In this document: in pieces, positions 35,395 to 44,394 of the stretch
How the letters are laid out: each line of letters starts with the position of its first letter
How positions within the stretch are numbered: position 1 is the first letter of the stretch
Assembly (NCBI GenBank): GCA_903832735.1
Contig: CAILCO010000106.1
Location: 1 to 44,394 of the forward strand
Length of the DNA: 44,394 bases
DNA from: an uncultured Sterolibacterium sp.
GTDB lineage: Bacteria > Pseudomonadota > Gammaproteobacteria > Burkholderiales > Rhodocyclaceae
Direction: 5' to 3'
Position numbers and translations under genes: made by a program
The notes under the pieces: generated by a model
The model's input: the letters and a program-made list of their open reading frames with translations, nothing else
Databases searched by the model: none
What the model was told of the DNA's origin: nothing

Positions 35395-37064
35395 CGGTAG
35401 CGATGGCAATAGGCGATCAGCTGCCGCGTGGAAGGGTTCAGGCGAGCATCCATGCCGGCGTTCTCGCTCCCGGTCAAGGCCGGCAGGAGCTGCGTCGCCA
35501 GCTGCTTGCCGAGTTCCACGCCCCACTGGTCGAAGGGATTGATGCCCCAGAGCGCCGCCGCGGCGAACACCTTGTGCTCATACAGCGCGATCAACATGCC
35601 CAGCGTTCGCGGCGACAGGCTCGGCAACAGGATCGTCGTCGAGGGCTGGTTGCCGGCGAAGATCTTGTGCGGCAAAAGGCGCGCGATTTCCGTTTCAGCC
35701 AGGCCGGCATTCGCCAGTTCGCGGCGCGCCTCCGCCTCGGTCCGTCCGTGCATCAAGGCTTCGCTCTGGGCGAAGCAGTTGGCCAGCAGTTGATCATGAT
35801 GGCCGGGCAGCGGGAAGTCCGACTCGGCGAAGGCGATAAAGTCGCAGGGCACGAGACGCCCGCCCTGATGCAGCAACTGAAAATAGGCATGCTGGGCATC
35901 GCTGCCGGCGCTGCCCCAGACGATCGGGGACGTGCCGGTGTGGAGCCGCTGGCCATCGCGACCAACCGATTTGCCGTTGCTTTCCATTTCCAACTGCTGC
36001 AGATAACTGGGGAAAAGATGGAGAGAGCGACTGTAGGGAATCACCGCCCGCGTTTGCGCCGCGAGGAAGTTGCTGTTCCAGACCTCCAGGAGGGCCAGGG
36101 TGAGCGGCAGCTTCTGTTCGGCTGGCGCGTCGCGAAAATGCCGGTCCATCTCTCTTGCGCCGGCGAGCATCGCCTCGAAATCGTCCATGCCGATGGCCAG
36201 AGCGAGCGACAGGCCGACCGCCGACCAGAGCGAATAGCGTCCGCCGACCCATTCCCAGAAGGCGAAGATGTTCTCCGCGGCGATGCCGAAGGCGGCGGCG
36301 GCTTTGACGTTCGCCGTGATCGCGACGAACTGCCCGGCGAGCACCTCCGAGCCGGCGTCAGCCGGGAGCCCGGCCCTTGCCCAGGCCAGGGCCGAGCGCG
36401 CATTGGCCAGGGTCTCCTGGGTCGTGAAGGTCTTGCTGACGACGATGAACAAGGTGCGCCGCGGGTCGAGTCCGGCCAGCAGCGATGCCAGATCCGCGCC
36501 ATCGATGTTGGAGACGAAATGCACCCGGCGCATGGGGTTTGCCCTGGCGCACAAGGCCTGTGCGGCCATGCGCGGACCGAGATCGGAACCGCCGATGCCG
36601 AGGTTGACCACATCGGTGATGCTCCGGCCTGCTGTGCCGGGCCGGCTGTCGCTGTCCATACGGGAGCAGAAGGCGCGCATCCGCTCGCGCTCCCTCTGTA
36701 CTTCGGGTACCACGTTGCGGCCGGCATCGTGATAAACCTCGCCATCGTCGGCGCGCAAGGCCATGTGCAGCGCGGCGCGTCCTTCTGAGACGTTCACCGT
36801 TGCGCCGGCATAGAGACCTGCGATCTGCCTATCCACGCCGGCTTCGCGGGCCAGTGCATGGAGCAGCGCCATCGTCCTGGCGGTCACGCGCTGCTTCGAG
36901 AAGTCCACCAGGAGTTCGCCGCAACTGCTGGTCAGTTGCGGCACGCGTTCGCTATCCGCGGCGAAGAGTTCGCGCAGGTGCGTCGCCTGCAGTGCTTCCG
37001 CTTCCCGGGTCAGGGCGTGCCAAGCGGGCAGGGTAGTGGGGTCCAGGGGAGTGGTCATTTCCAT
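35391..37064 (-). CDS. pgi: Glucose-6-phosphate isomerase
   Basis: The 557-residue enzyme interconverts glucose 6-phosphate and fructose 6-phosphate. PGI signatures are visible: NLGIGGSDLGPRMAAQAL, the substrate-binding FIVVSKTFTTQETLANA, IFAFWEWVGGRYSLWSAVGLS, PIVWGSAGSDAQHAYFQLLH and the C-terminal KVFAAAALWGINPFDQWGVELGK. The ATG at 37064 lies five bases after the glgP stop; a TTG five codons upstream and an ATG two codons downstream are alternatives. Its place between glgP and glgA links glucan breakdown and synthesis to glycolysis. Confidence 0.95.
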   Translation of the reverse strand: MEMTTPLDPTTLPAWHALTREAEALQATHLRELFAADSERVPQLTSSCGELLVDFSKQRVTARTMALLHALAREAGVDRQIAGLYAGATVNVSEGRAALHMALRADDGEVYHDAGRNVVPEVQRERERMRAFCSRMDSDSRPGTAGRSITDVVNLGIGGSDLGPRMAAQALCARANPMRRVHFVSNIDGADLASLLAGLDPRRTLFIVVSKTFTTQETLANARSALAWARAGLPADAGSEVLAGQFVAITANVKAAAAFGIAAENIFAFWEWVGGRYSLWSAVGLSLALAIGMDDFEAMLAGAREMDRHFRDAPAEQKLPLTLALLEVWNSNFLAAQTRAVIPYSRSLHLFPSYLQQLEMESNGKSVGRDGQRLHTGTSPIVWGSAGSDAQHAYFQLLHQGGRLVPCDFIAFAESDFPLPGHHDQLLANCFAQSEALMHGRTEAEARRELANAGLAETEIARLLPHKIFAGNQPSTTILLPSLSPRTLGMLIALYEHKVFAAAALWGINPFDQWGVELGKQLATQLLPALTGSENAGMDARLNPSTRQLIAYCHRYR

Positions 37065-37069
37065 GGGAG

Positions 37070-39622
37070 TCAGAGCCAAAGCATCATGCCCATCTCGAAA
37101 GGATGGGTTAGCAATTCATGCCGTGGATAGAGGCGGAAGCGGTATTCGATACGGCCGCACAGTTCGGGCGTCAGATCCAGAGCATAGAGGTCCTCGCCGC
37201 TTTCGCTGCGGCCATGGCAGGCGAGCGGCTTTTGCACCGGGTCGGTCGACGTTTCGGGCAGGCTGGGGCGTCCGAGCAGCAGTTCCACGATCACGTCATC
37301 GGGATCCAGCCCGTTGAGGTTTACCGCCAGTTCGAAGCGCAGGCTGTCGCCGTAGGCGATGCGGCGCTGGCTCTGATCCACTCGGCGCATCGCCACGCCA
37401 TGCCAGCAGGAGCGGACGCGCGCCTTCCACGAGGCCAGGCGTCGGGCACCATCGAAGTCTCCGCCGGAGAGGTTTTGCCACTGAGTGCTGGCGGGAACGT
37501 AGAACTTTTCCACATATTCCGTGACCATGCGCTCGGTGTTGAAGCGCGGCATGATGCTGGCGATGGAACGCTTGGCCATGTCCAGCCAGGCGGGCGAGAA
37601 ACCCATCGGCCCGGCGTCGTAATACAGGGGAATGACTTTGTCCTGGAGAATTTCCAGCAGGGTGCGCGCCTCGTCGCGGTTGCGCTCCTCCTCGTTGGCC
37701 ACATCCGAGGCAGGCTTGATCGCCCAGCCGTTGTTGCCGTCGTAACCCTCTTCCCACCATCCGTCGAGGACCGAGAGATTGATCACGCCGTTGATGGCTG
37801 CCTTCATGCCCGAAGTGCCGGACGCTTCGAGCGGATAGACCGGGTTGTTGAGCCAGACATCAACCCCGCAGACCAGACGCCTGGCCAGATGCAGGTCGTA
37901 ACCTTCGACCACGAGGATGCGTCCTTCGAACTCGGGCATGCGCGCCACCTGGGAGACGCGATGGATGATTTCCTGGCCCGGCAGATCGGCCGGGTGAGCC
38001 TTGCCGGCGAAGATGAAGAGCACCGGGCGTTCGGGATCCGAGACGATCTGGCGCAGCCAGTCGAGGTTGTCGAACAACAGCGCCGCCCGCTTATAGGTGG
38101 CGAAGCGGCGGGCAAAACCGATGGTCAGCACGTTCGGGTTGTTCGGGTCGGCCAGCTTCAGCAGGCGATCCAGGTGGGCCTGCGATCCCTGGTTGCGGGT
38201 GAACTGCGTCGAGATGCGGTTCCTCACCAGATGCAGCATCTGCGCCTTGAGCGACTGGCGCACGCTCCAGAAGAGCAGGTCCGGGATCAGTTTCACGCGG
38301 CGCCAGCAGTCCGGGTCGGTCAGACGCTGAGTCCATTCCTCACCGAGGTAACGCTCGAATAACTCGTTCCAATCCATCGACAGGAAGGTCGGTACGTGCA
38401 CCGCGTTGGTGATGTAACTCATCGGGTTGTCGTAGGCCTCGATCTGCGGCCAGAGCGATGACAGCATCGCGGACGAGACGCCGCCGTGGATATGCGAGAC
38501 GCCGTTGTGGAAGCGCGAGCCGCGCACCGCCAGGGAGGTCATGTTGAACTCGCTGCCGCCGGGCAAGTGGCCCAGGGCGATCATCTCGGCCATGTTCTCC
38601 TTGAGCATCGGAAAACAGTGGGCGAAATAGCGCCTGACCATCTCCTCGTCGAACTGATCGTGTCCGGCCGGGACCGCCGTGTGGGTGGTGAATACCGTGC
38701 TCGCGGCCACGGCCTCGAGCGCGCTCGCGAAATCCAGGCCGTGGGCGACCAGGGCGCTGACGCGTTCCAGGATCATGAACGCGGCGTGGCCTTCGTTGAT
38801 GTGGCAGGCCGTCGGCTTCAAGCCCATTTCGCGCAGCGCGAGCACGCCGCCGACGCCGAGCACGATCTCCTGCTCGATCCGCGTGGTGCGGTCGCCGCCA
38901 TAGAGGCGGTGGGTGATGTCGCGATCGTGCGGGCTGTTGGCCGCGAGATCGGTGTCGAGCAGATACAGCGTCACATGGCCGATCTGCACCTGCCAGACCT
39001 TTGCCTGCACGCGCCGTTCGAGCAGATCGAGGGCAACCGTGAGTTCGGCTCCGTCGGCGCGCAGGACCGGGGCGATCGGCAGATCGTCGAAATCGGCATC
39101 GATGTTGAGCGCTTGCTGACGGCCTTCGCGGTCTATGGTCTGGAGAAAGAAGCCCTGGCGGAAGAGCAGGCCGACGCCGACGAAAGGCAGGCGTAAGTCC
39201 GATGCGCCCTTGCAGTGATCGCCGGCGAGTATCCCGAGTCCGCCCGAATAGATCGGCAAGCTCTCGTGGAAACCGAACTCGAAACAGAAATAGGCGACCA
39301 GGGTATCGTGGGCATGATCGATTTTCCTCGGCGCATGACCCAGTTCCGCGAGATAGGTATCGAACTCGGAGAGCACGCGGTTGTACGCGCCGAGAAATAC
39401 CGGATCCTCCGCTGCGGCATCGAGGCGTTGCTGGTCGACGCGTTTCAGGAAGGCCTTCGGACTGTGGCCGACCGCCCGCCAGAGAGCCGGATGCAGGCGC
39501 GAGAACAAGCTGCGGGTGGGTCGGTCCCAACTGTACCAGAGGTTGCCGGCGAGGTCCGCGAGACGAGCCAGGCGGGCCGGTAACTGCGGCGTGACCTCGA
39601 GCGGGAAAGAAGTTCCAGGCAT
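37070..39622 (-). CDS. glgP: Alpha-glucan phosphorylase (GlgP, DUF3417 type)
   Basis: The 850-residue GT35 enzyme releases glucose 1-phosphate from alpha-1,4-glucan. It is of the shorter alpha-glucan-family type that starts with the DUF3417 domain (LADLAGNLWYSWDRPTRSLF). Later marks are FCFEFGFHESLPIYSGGLGI, LAGDHCKGASDL and CHINEGHAAFMILER. The PLP-binding lysine lies in EASGTSGMKAAINGVINLS, followed by DGWWEEGYDGNNGWAI. The ATG at 39622 follows AGGAAAA. The next gene, pgi, starts almost at its stop, and the class I aldolase gene lies 17 bp upstream, all on the minus strand. Confidence 0.95.
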   Translation of the reverse strand: MPGTSFPLEVTPQLPARLARLADLAGNLWYSWDRPTRSLFSRLHPALWRAVGHSPKAFLKRVDQQRLDAAAEDPVFLGAYNRVLSEFDTYLAELGHAPRKIDHAHDTLVAYFCFEFGFHESLPIYSGGLGILAGDHCKGASDLRLPFVGVGLLFRQGFFLQTIDREGRQQALNIDADFDDLPIAPVLRADGAELTVALDLLERRVQAKVWQVQIGHVTLYLLDTDLAANSPHDRDITHRLYGGDRTTRIEQEIVLGVGGVLALREMGLKPTACHINEGHAAFMILERVSALVAHGLDFASALEAVAASTVFTTHTAVPAGHDQFDEEMVRRYFAHCFPMLKENMAEMIALGHLPGGSEFNMTSLAVRGSRFHNGVSHIHGGVSSAMLSSLWPQIEAYDNPMSYITNAVHVPTFLSMDWNELFERYLGEEWTQRLTDPDCWRRVKLIPDLLFWSVRQSLKAQMLHLVRNRISTQFTRNQGSQAHLDRLLKLADPNNPNVLTIGFARRFATYKRAALLFDNLDWLRQIVSDPERPVLFIFAGKAHPADLPGQEIIHRVSQVARMPEFEGRILVVEGYDLHLARRLVCGVDVWLNNPVYPLEASGTSGMKAAINGVINLSVLDGWWEEGYDGNNGWAIKPASDVANEEERNRDEARTLLEILQDKVIPLYYDAGPMGFSPAWLDMAKRSIASIMPRFNTERMVTEYVEKFYVPASTQWQNLSGGDFDGARRLASWKARVRSCWHGVAMRRVDQSQRRIAYGDSLRFELAVNLNGLDPDDVIVELLLGRPSLPETSTDPVQKPLACHGRSESGEDLYALDLTPELCGRIEYRFRLYPRHELLTHPFEMGMMLWL

Positions 39623-39639
39623 GGCGATTTTCCTATGGC

Positions 39640-40692
39640 TTAAGCGATGGTGATGGCGGGCGAGAGATAGACATCCTGGATCGCGTTGAGCAGGATGACG
39701 CCGTCGGCCATCGGCTTCTGGAATGCCTTGCGACCCGAGATCAGGCCCATGCCCCCGGCACGCTTGTTGATGACGGCGGTGCGCACCGCCTGATGAAGAT
39801 CGTCCTTGCCCGACGACTCGCCGCCGGAGTTGATCATGCCGGCGCGTCCCATGTAGCAGTTCGCCACCTGGTAGCGGACGAGGTCGATCGGGTGATCGGT
39901 GGTCAGTTCCGAATAGACCTTGGGGCTGGTCTTGCCGAATTTCACCGCGTTATAGCCGCCGTTGTTTTCGGCCATCTTCTGCTTGACGATGTCGGCATTG
40001 ATGGTCACCGCCAGATGGTTGGCCTGCCCGGTCAGGTCCGCCGAGACATGGTAGTCCACGCCTTCGTGCTTGAAGGCGGGATTCCGTGTGTATGCCCAGA
40101 GGATGCAGGCCATGCCCAGTTCATGGGCCCGGGCGAAGGCCTGGGAGACTTCCCAGATCTGCCGCCGCGATTCCGCCGAGCCGAAGAACACCGTGGCGCC
40201 CACGGCCGCGGCGCCGAGATCGAAGGCCTGCTCGACGCTGGCAAACAGGGTCTGGTCGTAGATGTTCGGGTAGCTGAGCATTTCGTTGTGGTTGATCTTG
40301 ACCACGAAAGGGATGCGGTGGGCGTATTTCCTCGCCACCGAGGAGAGCACGCCGAGGGTCGAGGCGACGCCGTTGCAGCCGCCTTCGATGGCCAGACGGA
40401 CGATGTTCTCCGGATCGAAGTACAGCGGGTTCGGCGCGAAGGAAGCGCCGGCCGAATGTTCGACGCCCTGATCGACGGGCAGCAGGGACATGTAGCCGGT
40501 GCCGGCGAGGCGGCCGTGGTTGAACAGCGCCGCCAGGTTGCGCAATACGCCGGGCTTGCGGTCCGAGTCCTGGTGTACCCGCGCGATGAAATCCGCGCCG
40601 GGCAGGTGTAACTGGTCGCGGGTGATGCCGCGGCAGGTATGCTCGAGCAGCGAGCCGGCCTCGGCGCCGAGCAGGGATGCGATATCGTTCAT
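39640..40692 (-). CDS. fbaB: Class I fructose-bisphosphate aldolase (DhnA/FbaB type)
   Basis: The 350-residue Schiff-base aldolase splits or forms fructose 1,6-bisphosphate. It has the archaeal/DhnA-type sequence: [20 protein letters not shown] near the start, [10 protein letters not shown], and the probable Schiff-base lysine in [16 protein letters not shown], followed by [18 protein letters not shown]. The ATG at 40692 follows GGAGG. It sits between a GH57 gene (57 bp upstream) and glgP (17 bp downstream). This position suggests that carbon from or to triose phosphates is tuned together with glycogen turnover. Confidence 0.94.
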   Translation of the reverse strand: MNDIASLLGAEAGSLLEHTCRGITRDQLHLPGADFIARVHQDSDRKPGVLRNLAALFNHGRLAGTGYMSLLPVDQGVEHSAGASFAPNPLYFDPENIVRLAIEGGCNGVASTLGVLSSVARKYAHRIPFVVKINHNEMLSYPNIYDQTLFASVEQAFDLGAAAVGATVFFGSAESRRQIWEVSQAFARAHELGMACILWAYTRNPAFKHEGVDYHVSADLTGQANHLAVTINADIVKQKMAENNGGYNAVKFGKTSPKVYSELTTDHPIDLVRYQVANCYMGRAGMINSGGESSGKDDLHQAVRTAVINKRAGGMGLISGRKAFQKPMADGVILLNAIQDVYLSPAITIA

Positions 40693-40749
40693 GACAGCCT
40701 CCGATAGTGAACTACATGGAAAGGTGGAAACCCGCTGCCTCGTTACGAA

Positions 40750-42792
40750 TCATGCGCCATCGGCGATCAGTTCCAGCGAGATGTTCTGTTCTTCGCCAGG
40801 GAGCGGTGTCCAGGACAGCCTGAGGCAGGCGGCCTGCATGATTTTCTCGAAGCCCGCCTCGGACTGCGAGACCGTGTGCAGGGGCGCCGCCGAGAGCGTC
40901 AACGGGCGGCTGGCGCGGACGACGACGCGGCCCTTCAACTCGCGGTCGTCGAGCGTCACCTCGCTCATCGCGGCGATTTCCAGCGGCTGGCCGAAGCCGC
41001 AGGGAATACTTCCGTCGGCAAGAATGTAGCGTCCGGAAAAACTGTCGCAACTGGGCATCGCGAGATTGATCTCGCATTCGAAGACGGCCGGCGTCGTACC
41101 CAGAAAGCGGTAGCTCGCGACGATGCGCTGGGCGGCGAGCGCGAATATTTTGTTGACCTGCCAGCCTTCCGCCGCGTAACTGAAGGCGCCATCGCCATAG
41201 GCCTGGTAGCGGTCGATCAGAGTGCGCCGGCCGTCGCCATCGACACTGTGGTCGATGAACATCGCCCCCGGGGCGTCGTCGGGCAGCATGTCGTCGGCAG
41301 TGATCAGGTGCTTGAACGCGACGCGCTCGTGGGCCGAACTGATGCCCTCGGCCGGCGCATTCGCTTCCGCCGCCGTCGCCTGTGCCTGGTTCAGCTTGCC
41401 GTGGTAGTGCTCGCGGCTGCGGCGCAGCGTGTCGCCGAAATTGTGCCGCATCGGGTAGGCGTCGAGTTCGATGACCGACGCCAGCCCGTCTTCGCGGATC
41501 ACCGCCTGAACGTCCGGGCCGCGCAGGAAAAGCTCGTCGTGACCGTCATGATCCAGGTCGCTGCGGGCCAGGGCGGGGCGCGGGCCTAGGCCATCGAGCG
41601 CCGCCTCCAGTTGCAGCAACTGGTTATAGACGGTGCGGCGCAGATGGGGCAGATAGAGCCCGCCGAACAGACCGTGCCAGTAGGCATCGTTGGCCTGGGC
41701 GCGGTAGAGGTACTGGCGCAGCGTGGCGTCCGAGGCGGCCGCGGGGATGCCGGCGAGCCGCGTTGAAAGCGCGAGCATGCGCTTGTGCATCCAGTTGGAC
41801 TCCGGATAACGCGAGAAAAAATTGCGCCAGATGCCGCCGCGGATGAACGGCCGGTGTGCTTCAATCTGGCCCGAGGCCTTCTCTCGGGAGAGAAGAGCCG
41901 CATAGGTTTCGGCGGCGGCGTTGGGCAGGGTCCATTCGTTCATTTCGCTGTAGGAGGTCGTCGGCAGATAGACGATGCCGCGCGTCTTGTTCGCCCCATG
42001 GTAGTCGGCATAGGTCGCGGTCCGGATCAGCGGCGAGGCGAGGATGCCGACGATGAATTGTTCCAGCCAGCCGCGCTCATAGACCCATTCGTAGGTCTCC
42101 GGCCAGATGCCGAATTTCTCGATGTCGTCGAAATAGACGGCGGCTTGCTGGCCACACAAGGCGAGTTCCTCGAGGTGGGCGATGGCCTCGGGCGCCGGCG
42201 AAAACGGCAAGCGGTAACGCAGGGCTTCGGAGATCGGAAAGAGGTCCAGGCTGCGACCGTTCTCTTCGGTGGTGTAGTAGCCGTCGAGTTCCGTTTTGCC
42301 CAGGCCGGTGCAGAGAAAGTGGTAGTCGTCCACCGTGACGTAATCGATGCCGTTGTCGGCCAGTTCCGGCACCACGGTTGCCTCCCAGACCCGCTCGGTC
42401 AGCCAGGCGCCGCGCGGGCGCTGGCCGAACTGGCGGTGCAGCCGCTCGGACAGTGCCGCGATCTGTCCGCTGCGGTCGCGGGCCGGGATCGCAGCCAGCA
42501 CCGGTTCGCAGTCGCCGCCGCCGAACAGTTCGGTCTGCCCGCGAGCGACCATTTCGCCCAGGAGGGCCATGTCCTCGGGATAACGCCGGGTCAGTTCGGC
42601 CAGCAGCCATCCGGAAAAATGCACGCTGAAACGGAACTGCGGATGGCGGTGGAGGGTTTGCAGGAAGGGGCGATAACAGCGCAGGTGTGCCTCTGCTATG
42701 ACCTCGGGAAAGTTGCCGACCGGCTGGTGGGCATGGACGCCGAAGAGCAGGGTGACGGTTTCGTCGCGGTCATGGGGGCGGCGCAGATTCAT
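40750..42792 (-). CDS. GH57 alpha-glucanotransferase/alpha-amylase (DUF1925/1926 type)
   Basis: The 680-residue cytoplasmic enzyme resembles Thermococcus 4-alpha-glucanotransferase in length and layout. GH57 motifs are HAHQPVGNFPEV (20-31), FGGGDCEPVLAAIP (90-103), the nucleophile region GAWLTERVWEA with Glu133, and YFDDIEKFGIWPETYEWVY, where Asp222 or Asp223 should be the acid/base; the usual DDGEKFG reads DDIEKFG. C-terminal beta domains (about 390-680) follow. It probably shortens and re-links alpha-1,4-glucans during glycogen turnover. It lies three bases after the stop of the other GH57 gene. Transferase versus hydrolase activity cannot be told. Confidence 0.9.
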   Translation of the reverse strand: MNLRRPHDRDETVTLLFGVHAHQPVGNFPEVIAEAHLRCYRPFLQTLHRHPQFRFSVHFSGWLLAELTRRYPEDMALLGEMVARGQTELFGGGDCEPVLAAIPARDRSGQIAALSERLHRQFGQRPRGAWLTERVWEATVVPELADNGIDYVTVDDYHFLCTGLGKTELDGYYTTEENGRSLDLFPISEALRYRLPFSPAPEAIAHLEELALCGQQAAVYFDDIEKFGIWPETYEWVYERGWLEQFIVGILASPLIRTATYADYHGANKTRGIVYLPTTSYSEMNEWTLPNAAAETYAALLSREKASGQIEAHRPFIRGGIWRNFFSRYPESNWMHKRMLALSTRLAGIPAAASDATLRQYLYRAQANDAYWHGLFGGLYLPHLRRTVYNQLLQLEAALDGLGPRPALARSDLDHDGHDELFLRGPDVQAVIREDGLASVIELDAYPMRHNFGDTLRRSREHYHGKLNQAQATAAEANAPAEGISSAHERVAFKHLITADDMLPDDAPGAMFIDHSVDGDGRRTLIDRYQAYGDGAFSYAAEGWQVNKIFALAAQRIVASYRFLGTTPAVFECEINLAMPSCDSFSGRYILADGSIPCGFGQPLEIAAMSEVTLDDRELKGRVVVRASRPLTLSAAPLHTVSQSEAGFEKIMQAACLRLSWTPLPGEEQNISLELIADGA

Positions 42793-42795
42793 GGT

Positions 42796-44394
42796 TCAGG
42801 TCTCGCTCGAACGGCGCATGGTGCCGCCGGTTTCAGGTGCACCGCCGCCCCGGGACAGAGGTTGTTGCAGGACCTCGGGCGGCGAGAGACGGATCAACTG
42901 GTAGAGACGACGCAGATTGCGCCGGAACAGTTCTTCGAATTGCGCCACTGCCTCTGGCGGGTTGTAGTCGCCCAGCCACCAGAACCAGTCTGAGCTTTCG
43001 CAGACGGTGAGGCAGGCTTCTGCGGCGGCCCGGCTGGCCGGATCGAGGCGCCCGCTGTTGATGACCAGGTCGTAGCCCTGCTTGGCGGCGCACAGCAGTT
43101 CCCAGGCATGGTTCTTTTCAGGATCGCCGATCCAGGTCGTCATCGTGCCATAGACCCAGCTGCCGGCGACCAGTTCGGGCAGCACGGCGACGCGGGCCAT
43201 CTGTCCGGTATCCGCGAGGCAGTCGGCGAAGGTCGTGGTGTGGATCTGGGGATGCTCGTCCAGGCCGCGATACAGCCCCTCGAAAAAATAGTAAGCATTG
43301 TAGGGATAGAACTCCCAGGCGTTTTCACCGTCGAGGATGATGCAGACCAGTGGCCGCTCGCCCTTGGGCGTCGCCTGGCGGATGGCGTCGAGCTCGGCGA
43401 TGAAGTTTTGTACCGCGTCCTTGCCGTGCCATTTGGCGTACTCGAAGCCGATCAGATCCGAGAGCCGGTCGTCGCGGAAGAACAGCAGCGGTTCGGCGGC
43501 AGCGGCCAGCTGGTAGGGCCGGTAGAGATCGCGCGCTTTTTCGTAACCCTGACCGGTCCGGTCCAGGCTGTGGGCGAGCACCGCCTCGCCGCTGCTGGTC
43601 CACCGGCAGCCGTGCGCCGCGAGTCTGGCGAGAAGCGCGTTGGAGACGGCGCCTTCGGCCGGCCAGATGCCGACGGGCGGCGCACCGAAACGGCTTTGAT
43701 GGGAGGAATAGGCTGCGCCGAGATGGGCGTCGACCCGGTCGCGGCCGCCGGGATATGCGGGTGCCTGCGGCAGCGGCAGCTCGGGCACGGCTTCGCGAGC
43801 ACAGTGAAAATCGAGCAGCAGCGGCGCCAGCGGATGGGCGTAGGGCGTCGAGGAGAGCTCTATCTGGCCGCGCTCGGCCAGGGCGCGGTAGCGCGGGATC
43901 AGTTCCTTTAGCGTGACGCGGATCAGTTCCATCAAGGCCAGACGGTCCTCCAGCGTGTAGCTTGCGCCGCGACTCATCAAATCGGCCAGCAGCGAGTGCT
44001 GCCGGCGCATCGCTTCGCCGGTCCAGACTAGGTGATACCAGGTGACGAGATCGGCGAAATAGCTGCCCGATAGATAGTGCACCACGCGATCGTCCTGGCC
44101 TTCGAGGAGGAGGAACAGATCGCGCAGCCTCTGATAGGCGGGAAAGGGCTTGATCATCAAGAGATCGTTGCTGCGGAAACAGGTCGATAGCGCCAGCCGC
44201 CGTTCGGCCGGCGTCCAAGCCTCCGGATCCGGGTGGCAGAGCAGGCGCAGCAGCGGGTCGCGCAGGTCACCCGAGGACAGTTGCCGGACATAATCCTCGA
44301 TCTGATCCAGCAGTACCGGCACGAAATTGACCACGGCGCGGATGCTGGCATGGCGCTCCAGGTGAGCCGCCATGTCCGAATAATCCTTCAGGGC
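42796..44394 (-). CDS. GH57 glycoside hydrolase, 5' end outside the window
   Basis: At least 532 residues are visible; the frame runs past the right edge. The seven codons before the first internal ATG read ALKDYSD, which continues the family's usual wording ahead of MAAHLERHASIRAVVNFVP, so that Met is not the start. GH57 motifs are the probable nucleophile Glu in VGIWPAEGAVSNALL, and ILDGENAWEFYPYN with the probable acid/base Asp. It resembles the amylopullulanase-type GH57 proteins that lack a signal peptide. It is the most upstream visible gene of the glycogen operon. The C-terminal tail is Pro/Gly/Ser-rich. Confidence 0.9.
   Translation of the reverse strand, partial: ALKDYSDMAAHLERHASIRAVVNFVPVLLDQIEDYVRQLSSGDLRDPLLRLLCHPDPEAWTPAERRLALSTCFRSNDLLMIKPFPAYQRLRDLFLLLEGQDDRVVHYLSGSYFADLVTWYHLVWTGEAMRRQHSLLADLMSRGASYTLEDRLALMELIRVTLKELIPRYRALAERGQIELSSTPYAHPLAPLLLDFHCAREAVPELPLPQAPAYPGGRDRVDAHLGAAYSSHQSRFGAPPVGIWPAEGAVSNALLARLAAHGCRWTSSGEAVLAHSLDRTGQGYEKARDLYRPYQLAAAAEPLLFFRDDRLSDLIGFEYAKWHGKDAVQNFIAELDAIRQATPKGERPLVCIILDGENAWEFYPYNAYYFFEGLYRGLDEHPQIHTTTFADCLADTGQMARVAVLPELVAGSWVYGTMTTWIGDPEKNHAWELLCAAKQGYDLVINSGRLDPASRAAAEACLTVCESSDWFWWLGDYNPPEAVAQFEELFRRNLRRLYQLIRLSPPEVLQQPLSRGGGAPETGGTMRRSSET

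Overview
The window looks like a chromosomal segment of a GC-rich betaproteobacterium, probably of the Rhodocyclales/Nitrosomonadales kind. I infer this from gene content: DUF3563-like, DUF2934 and BON small proteins, a large c-di-GMP inventory, a NodT-EmrAB pump, a bacteriohemerythrin, and a GH57/GlgP/GlgA glycogen operon. No rRNA, tRNA, CRISPR array or intact insertion sequence was found. The first 3 kb is gene-poor and looks like accessory or eroded DNA.

Layout. (1) 1-3.7 kb: small genes, namely a DUF3563-like protein, an exported protein of unknown type, a Gly-rich membrane protein, and a minus-strand set of BON protein, 30-residue signal-peptide ORF and DUF302 protein. (2) 3.9-8.1 kb: an HD-GYP phosphodiesterase gene divergent from a Cache-PAS-GGDEF-EAL gene. 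(3) 8.1-17.9 kb: a catabolic island. An operon for an octopine-dehydrogenase-family enzyme, a 3-hydroxyacyl-CoA-dehydrogenase-family enzyme and an alpha/beta-fold protein converges on a branched-chain-amino-acid-type ABC importer (livK, livH, fused livM-livG, livF). A divergent GntR/FCD regulator and a family III CoA-transferase follow. A palindrome lies between livK and the regulator. (4) 17.9-18.3 kb: the eroded remains of a DUF1614 membrane-protein gene. (5) 18.4-21.4 kb: a stress cluster of DUF2934 protein, Hsp20, an orphan GroEL without groES, and a 58-residue coiled-coil ORF. (6) 21.6-23.4 kb: a three-PAS diguanylate cyclase. (7) 23.5-28.1 kb: a MarR-regulated tripartite drug-efflux operon (marR, nodT-like, emrA, emrB). 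(8) 28.3-33.8 kb: an M16 peptidase and a Prc/Tsp protease whose genes overlap, then a bacteriohemerythrin. (9) 33.9-44.4 kb: a minus-strand glycogen/alpha-glucan operon, in transcription order GH57, GH57, class I aldolase, glgP, pgi, glgA. It continues past the right edge.

How they work together. The glycogen operon couples glucan synthesis (GlgA), phosphorolysis (GlgP) and remodelling (two GH57 enzymes) to glycolysis/gluconeogenesis (Pgi, aldolase). The 8-18 kb island reads as one uptake-plus-oxidation module for a small organic acid or amino-acid-like substrate whose identity I cannot tell.

The most notable points are as follows. The orphan GroEL has lost the ATPase residue Asp52 (Ser here). 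The alpha/beta-fold protein has His at the nucleophile position and Met where the catalytic His should be. The FCD regulator lacks most of the usual metal ligands. The marR promoter predicts a leaderless transcript with an overlapping inverted repeat. Two short ORFs (30 and 58 residues) have good ribosome-binding sites.
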